A stretch of 8,014 nt of DNA from Thermomicrobiaceae bacterium. Its GTDB lineage: Bacteria > Chloroflexota > Chloroflexia > Thermomicrobiales > Thermomicrobiaceae. Position numbers and translations under genes: made by a program. The notes under the pieces are model-generated. The model saw only the letters and a list, made by a program, of their open reading frames with translations. It was not told the DNA's origin and did no database searches. Of this stretch, positions 7,041 through 8,014 are shown piece by piece; position 1 is the first letter of the stretch; each line of letters opens with the position of its first letter. The stretch spans positions 1 through 8,014 of the forward strand of contig SKTL01000174.1 in NCBI GenBank assembly GCA_007122555.1, given 5' to 3'.

Positions 7041-7985
7041 TCACACACCCTGCATCAACACGTAGGCGAGCAGAAGCGCAACGATCACCAGCAGCACAAG
7101 AATAACCAGGCGAGCGATCAATCTTCCTCGTCCCGGCGCCTGTTCCTCCTGCGAAACAGCGAACGGGCGGGTTTCCTCATCATCAGCGGTTGGCTCGATC
7201 GGCCCCGTATCCCAGATACTCTGCGAACTCGCCTGCCCAGTGGCGACGTCTGGCGCCGTCTCCAGCGGAGAGAACTCCTGCCGCGCCGCAGTAACCTGCG
7301 CAGGGTCGACGAAGCGTCCCTGTGTGAGCCAGGCGCGACTAACCGGCGGAACTTCATACAGGTTAGCGACAGCCTTCGTCGGTTCACCGGAAGGTTGCTG
7401 CGTCGGCGCCTGCGCGGGAGCATGCTGACTCGCGCTGGAGAGATCGTCATCGTCATCACTGAGCGCCTTGAGCCAGTCAGGCAGATCCTCATCGGTCACC
7501 AGTGAGAACTGGTCCGCCGGTTGATGATCCAGGCCGCCCTGCGTTGCAGGTGGTGGAGGCGGCGGAGCATCAGGGGATGCGGATGATGCCGGACCGGCCG
7601 GCGGAGAATCCCGCAACCACTCCGGGAGACCGTCCAGCTCCGAACTCTTCGATTCGGCAGGATTGTGCGGTTCCTCTGGCGCGGGCTCGGGTTCCAGTTG
7701 CGGTGATGGTGACGGGGCCATGTCTTGCAGCCAGTCCGGCAACTCATCGAGCTGGATGTCGTCTATTTCGAGCTCGCCGAAATCGTCAGCTGCATCGTAC
7801 GTTTCTGTTGCTTCAGCGCCACTCGCCGCTGCGCCACAGGTGGTGCAGAATCGATCATGATCACCAAGGGATCCGCCGCAGTTACTGCAGGTGCGAGCTC
7901 CGGTCGTAATCAACAACGGGGCTCCGCACGTTTCACAATGTCCGGCTTCTTCCTCGTTCGGTGTGCCACACTGACCGCAATACAC
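7041..7985 (-). CDS. Tail-anchored double zinc-ribbon protein with LPDWL repeats
   Basis: The 314 residues open with two zinc ribbons of identical spacing, C3-x2-C6-x10-C17-x2-C20 and C33-x2-C36-x10-C47-x2-C50. A long acidic, Pro/Ser/Ala-rich, probably disordered middle carries three copies of a short motif: LPDWL (82-86), LPEWL (120-124) and LPDWL (168-172), plus a run of six prolines (141-146). The C-terminus is a single transmembrane helix (about 289-311) preceded by R286, R288 and R292, with only a few residues after it: a tail anchor with the zinc ribbons facing the cytoplasm. The start is GTG at 7985, 5 nt after GGAGG (7991-7995); an in-frame TAG at 8004-8006 excludes a longer protein. 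The stop lies about 50 nt before the MutL-like gene. It is probably a membrane-bound scaffold or adaptor; no enzyme domain is visible and the function is unknown. Confidence 0.9.
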   Translation of the reverse strand: MYCGQCGTPNEEEAGHCETCGAPLLITTGARTCSNCGGSLGDHDRFCTTCGAAASGAEATETYDAADDFGELEIDDIQLDELPDWLQDMAPSPSPQLEPEPAPEEPHNPAESKSSELDGLPEWLRDSPPAGPASSASPDAPPPPPPATQGGLDHQPADQFSLVTDEDLPDWLKALSDDDDDLSSASQHAPAQAPTQQPSGEPTKAVANLYEVPPVSRAWLTQGRFVDPAQVTAARQEFSPLETAPDVATGQASSQSIWDTGPIEPTADDEETRPFAVSQEEQAPGRGRLIARLVILVLLVIVALLLAYVLMQGV

Positions 7986-7990
7986 GCGGG

Positions 7991-7995
7991 CCTCC
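7991..7995 (-). promoter_or_regulatory. Ribosome binding site deciding the GTG start of the zinc-ribbon gene
   Basis: On the - strand GGAGG ends 5 nt before the GTG at 7985. No ATG lies between the in-frame TAG (8004-8006) and this point, and the next in-frame methionine would lose both zinc ribbons, so GTG is the start. Confidence 0.85.
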
Positions 7996-8014
7996 GCTTT
8001 TGTCTAGTCTGGCG

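Overview
The window reads as chromosomal DNA of a GC-rich bacterium. The best guess is a member of the Chloroflexota, possibly near Sphaerobacter/Thermomicrobia. The reasons are a HrcA/CIRCE-controlled grpE-dnaK operon with moderately high GC, and a neighbouring cluster of three proteins of a style I associate with that phylum: a MutL/GlmL-like protein ending in a G-x-I-x-DARGRP tail, and a double zinc-ribbon protein with repeated LPDWL motifs. This taxonomic call comes from memory of protein families, not from a search.

Layout. The left edge (3-272, +) is the 3' end of a membrane protein with one visible transmembrane segment and a very acidic C-terminal tail. Its last codons carry the -35 box of the next promoter. 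A sigma70-type promoter (264-292) and a perfect CIRCE operator (301-327) then precede hrcA (343-1383), grpE (1427-2062) and dnaK (2083-4014), all on the + strand. This is the class I heat-shock module: HrcA represses at CIRCE, while GrpE (nucleotide exchange) and DnaK (Hsp70) are two of the three parts of the chaperone machine. No dnaJ follows. A strong inverted repeat at 4042-4078 ends the operon and can serve as terminator for both strands.

The right half is on the - strand and is read from the right edge inwards: a zinc-ribbon, tail-anchored protein (7985-7041), a MutL/GlmL-like ASKHA-fold protein (6989-5268) and a 382-residue protein of unknown function with barrel-sandwich-like segments (5258-4110). 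The last two are 9 nt apart and probably translationally coupled. The three probably form one operon, running convergently into the shared terminator. No glutamate mutase subunit is in the window and the ATP-site motifs of the MutL-like protein look eroded, so the usual label 'methylaspartate mutase accessory protein' should not be taken as its function. This cluster is the least understood part of the window.

There is no gene-free stretch over 300 bases. I saw no tRNA, rRNA, CRISPR array, insertion sequence or other sign of mobile DNA.
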